DNA from: an uncultured Bacillota bacterium
GTDB taxonomy: Bacteria > Bacillota > UBA994 > UBA5500
Assembly: GCA_937874815.1 (NCBI GenBank)
Contig: CALNBW010000318.1
Span: forward strand, 1-5,449
Length of the DNA: 5,449 nt
Direction: 5' to 3'
In this document: positions 4,676-5,449 of the stretch, piece after piece
How positions within the stretch are numbered: the stretch's first letter is position 1
How the letters are laid out: every line of letters starts with the position of its first letter
Position numbers and translations under genes: made by a program
Notes under the pieces: generated by a model
The model's input: the letters and a program-made list of their open reading frames with translations, nothing else
What the model was told of the DNA's origin: nothing
Database searches by the model: none

Positions 4676-5449
4676 TGCCTGTATTGGCCAACGTCCAGAC
4701 CACACGCAGAATAGCGCCAGCGGCTCGCTGCATTAACTCTGGCTGGAGTTCATCGGCCGTATCTGTCGGTTGATGGCGATGGGGGTGGTAGCGGGCCTGG
4801 TAAGCCCAACTGAGGGTAACACTGGGGATGCCGGCATGGGCAAAGGAACGCGAATCGACAGCACCAAAACGGCGCTTGACCACATTTGACTTGAGGCCCG
4901 CGCCCTGAATCGTCTGTCTTACGTGAAGCGCCAGCTGCTTGCTTGATGGCCTGGACCGCTCTTGCCAAACGTCCAGCGAGTTACCGCCAATCCCACCTAG
5001 CATATCCAAATTTATTACTCGACAGCGCTGAAATAGCTTGGCCTGCTTAAGCAGCCCGGCTAGTGCTTTGCTACCACTTAGGCCTTGCTCTTCGCCACTT
5101 GTAAAGGCGAAGACTATATTCCGTTCAGGTCTTTGCGACTGCAATGAGAAGCAGCGCGCGACCTCCAACATAATGGCAACGGCGGCAGCGTTATCATCCG
5201 CTCCCGGATAAAGTTTGCCTTGCCTAACACCCAGATGATCATAGTGGGCCACCAATAGCAGCCACTGATCGGTAGTACCCCTGTTAACTGCGATTACATT
5301 GCGACCTGTTTGGCCTGTGTGGGGATGCTCAAAGTCATGGTAGAAATCATGTAAACCCAGTTCTCTCCACGGTTCAAGTGGCCCAGTTGCTAGCTGCTCG
5401 GCCAAGTAGGTTGCAGCTCGCCGCTCGCCCTCAGTGCCAACTTCTCGCC
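4671..5449 (-). CDS. M28-family zinc peptidase (aminopeptidase type), 5' end beyond the window
   Basis: M28 enzymes are two-zinc exopeptidases, often exported. The open frame continues to the right edge; 258 residues are visible and the N-terminus, with any signal peptide, is missing. A TTG at 5405 is an internal Leu codon, since the preceding residues (REVGTEGERRAATY) are the usual conserved family sequence before the catalytic domain. Visible motifs in visible-residue numbering: AHYDH (His68 zinc ligand, Asp70 catalytic), PGADDN (bridging Asp at 84/85), SGEEQG (Glu119/120, catalytic base and ligand), NLDM (Asp148) and a C-terminal YHPHRH (221-225) supplying the last His. All metal-binding motifs look intact, so it is probably active. 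Substrate is unknown. The gene is convergent with the yneA unit and there is no sign that it belongs to the SOS module. Confidence 0.92.
   Translation of the reverse strand, partial: REVGTEGERRAATYLAEQLATGPLEPWRELGLHDFYHDFEHPHTGQTGRNVIAVNRGTTDQWLLLVAHYDHLGVRQGKLYPGADDNAAAVAIMLEVARCFSLQSQRPERNIVFAFTSGEEQGLSGSKALAGLLKQAKLFQRCRVINLDMLGGIGGNSLDVWQERSRPSSKQLALHVRQTIQGAGLKSNVVKRRFGAVDSRSFAHAGIPSVTLSWAYQARYHPHRHQPTDTADELQPELMQRAAGAILRVVWTLANTGK

Noticed and set aside
4750..4968. 72-codon minus-strand frame inside the M28 peptidase
   Set aside because: It is a shifted frame of the conserved peptidase sequence.
4671..5405. Complete 244-residue peptidase starting at TTG 5405
   Set aside because: The frame stays open to the window edge and the upstream residues are conserved M28 sequence, so the gene is truncated by the window.
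1..5449. CRISPR arrays, tRNA or rRNA genes, insertion sequences
   Set aside because: I looked for regular direct repeats, cloverleaf-like segments, transposase motifs and terminal inverted repeats and saw none.

Overview
The window looks like chromosomal DNA of a Gram-positive-lineage bacterium (Bacillota, most likely Clostridia or Negativicutes). The reasons are the pairing of hflX with a ynbB-type PLP enzyme, a LexA of Bacillus type with SOS boxes of the GAAC-N4-GTTC class, a divergent YneA-like LysM gene, purine-rich Shine-Dalgarno sequences, and TTG/GTG starts. The genus cannot be fixed from the sequence.

Layout: positions 1-187 are a leader with a plausible hflX promoter and no gene I can name. 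On the plus strand, hflX (188-1474) overlaps by 11 bases the gene for a YnbB / methionine gamma-lyase-like PLP enzyme (1464-2732). This two-gene operon ends at a very strong intrinsic terminator (2747-2785). Convergent to it on the minus strand are a HigA/NadS-type helix-turn-helix antitoxin-like gene (2797-3111), a short overlapping ORF that may be the stub of a lost toxin gene (3104-3184), and lexA (3228-3836).

lexA is divergent from a small membrane-anchored LysM protein of the YneA type (3979-4299). The shared 142-base intergenic region holds two opposed sigma-A-type promoters and two LexA-box-like palindromes. One lies on the lexA -35; the other is a perfect GAAC-N4-GTTC at the yneA transcription start. 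Downstream of yneA lies an unrecognised gene for an 87-residue, very acidic, proline- and tryptophan-rich protein (4372-4635). Its strong ribosome binding site is nearly mirrored by an upstream inverted repeat that could hide it. An intrinsic terminator follows (4644-4675). An M28 zinc peptidase gene on the minus strand (4671-5449) runs off the right edge, so its N-terminus is missing.

Functionally, the centre is an SOS control module. LexA represses itself and the yneA unit; on DNA damage LexA self-cleaves and the YneA-like protein would delay division. The new elements in that module are the acidic ORF in the place where B. subtilis carries yneB-ynzC, its possible translational lock, and the toxin-less antitoxin downstream of lexA.
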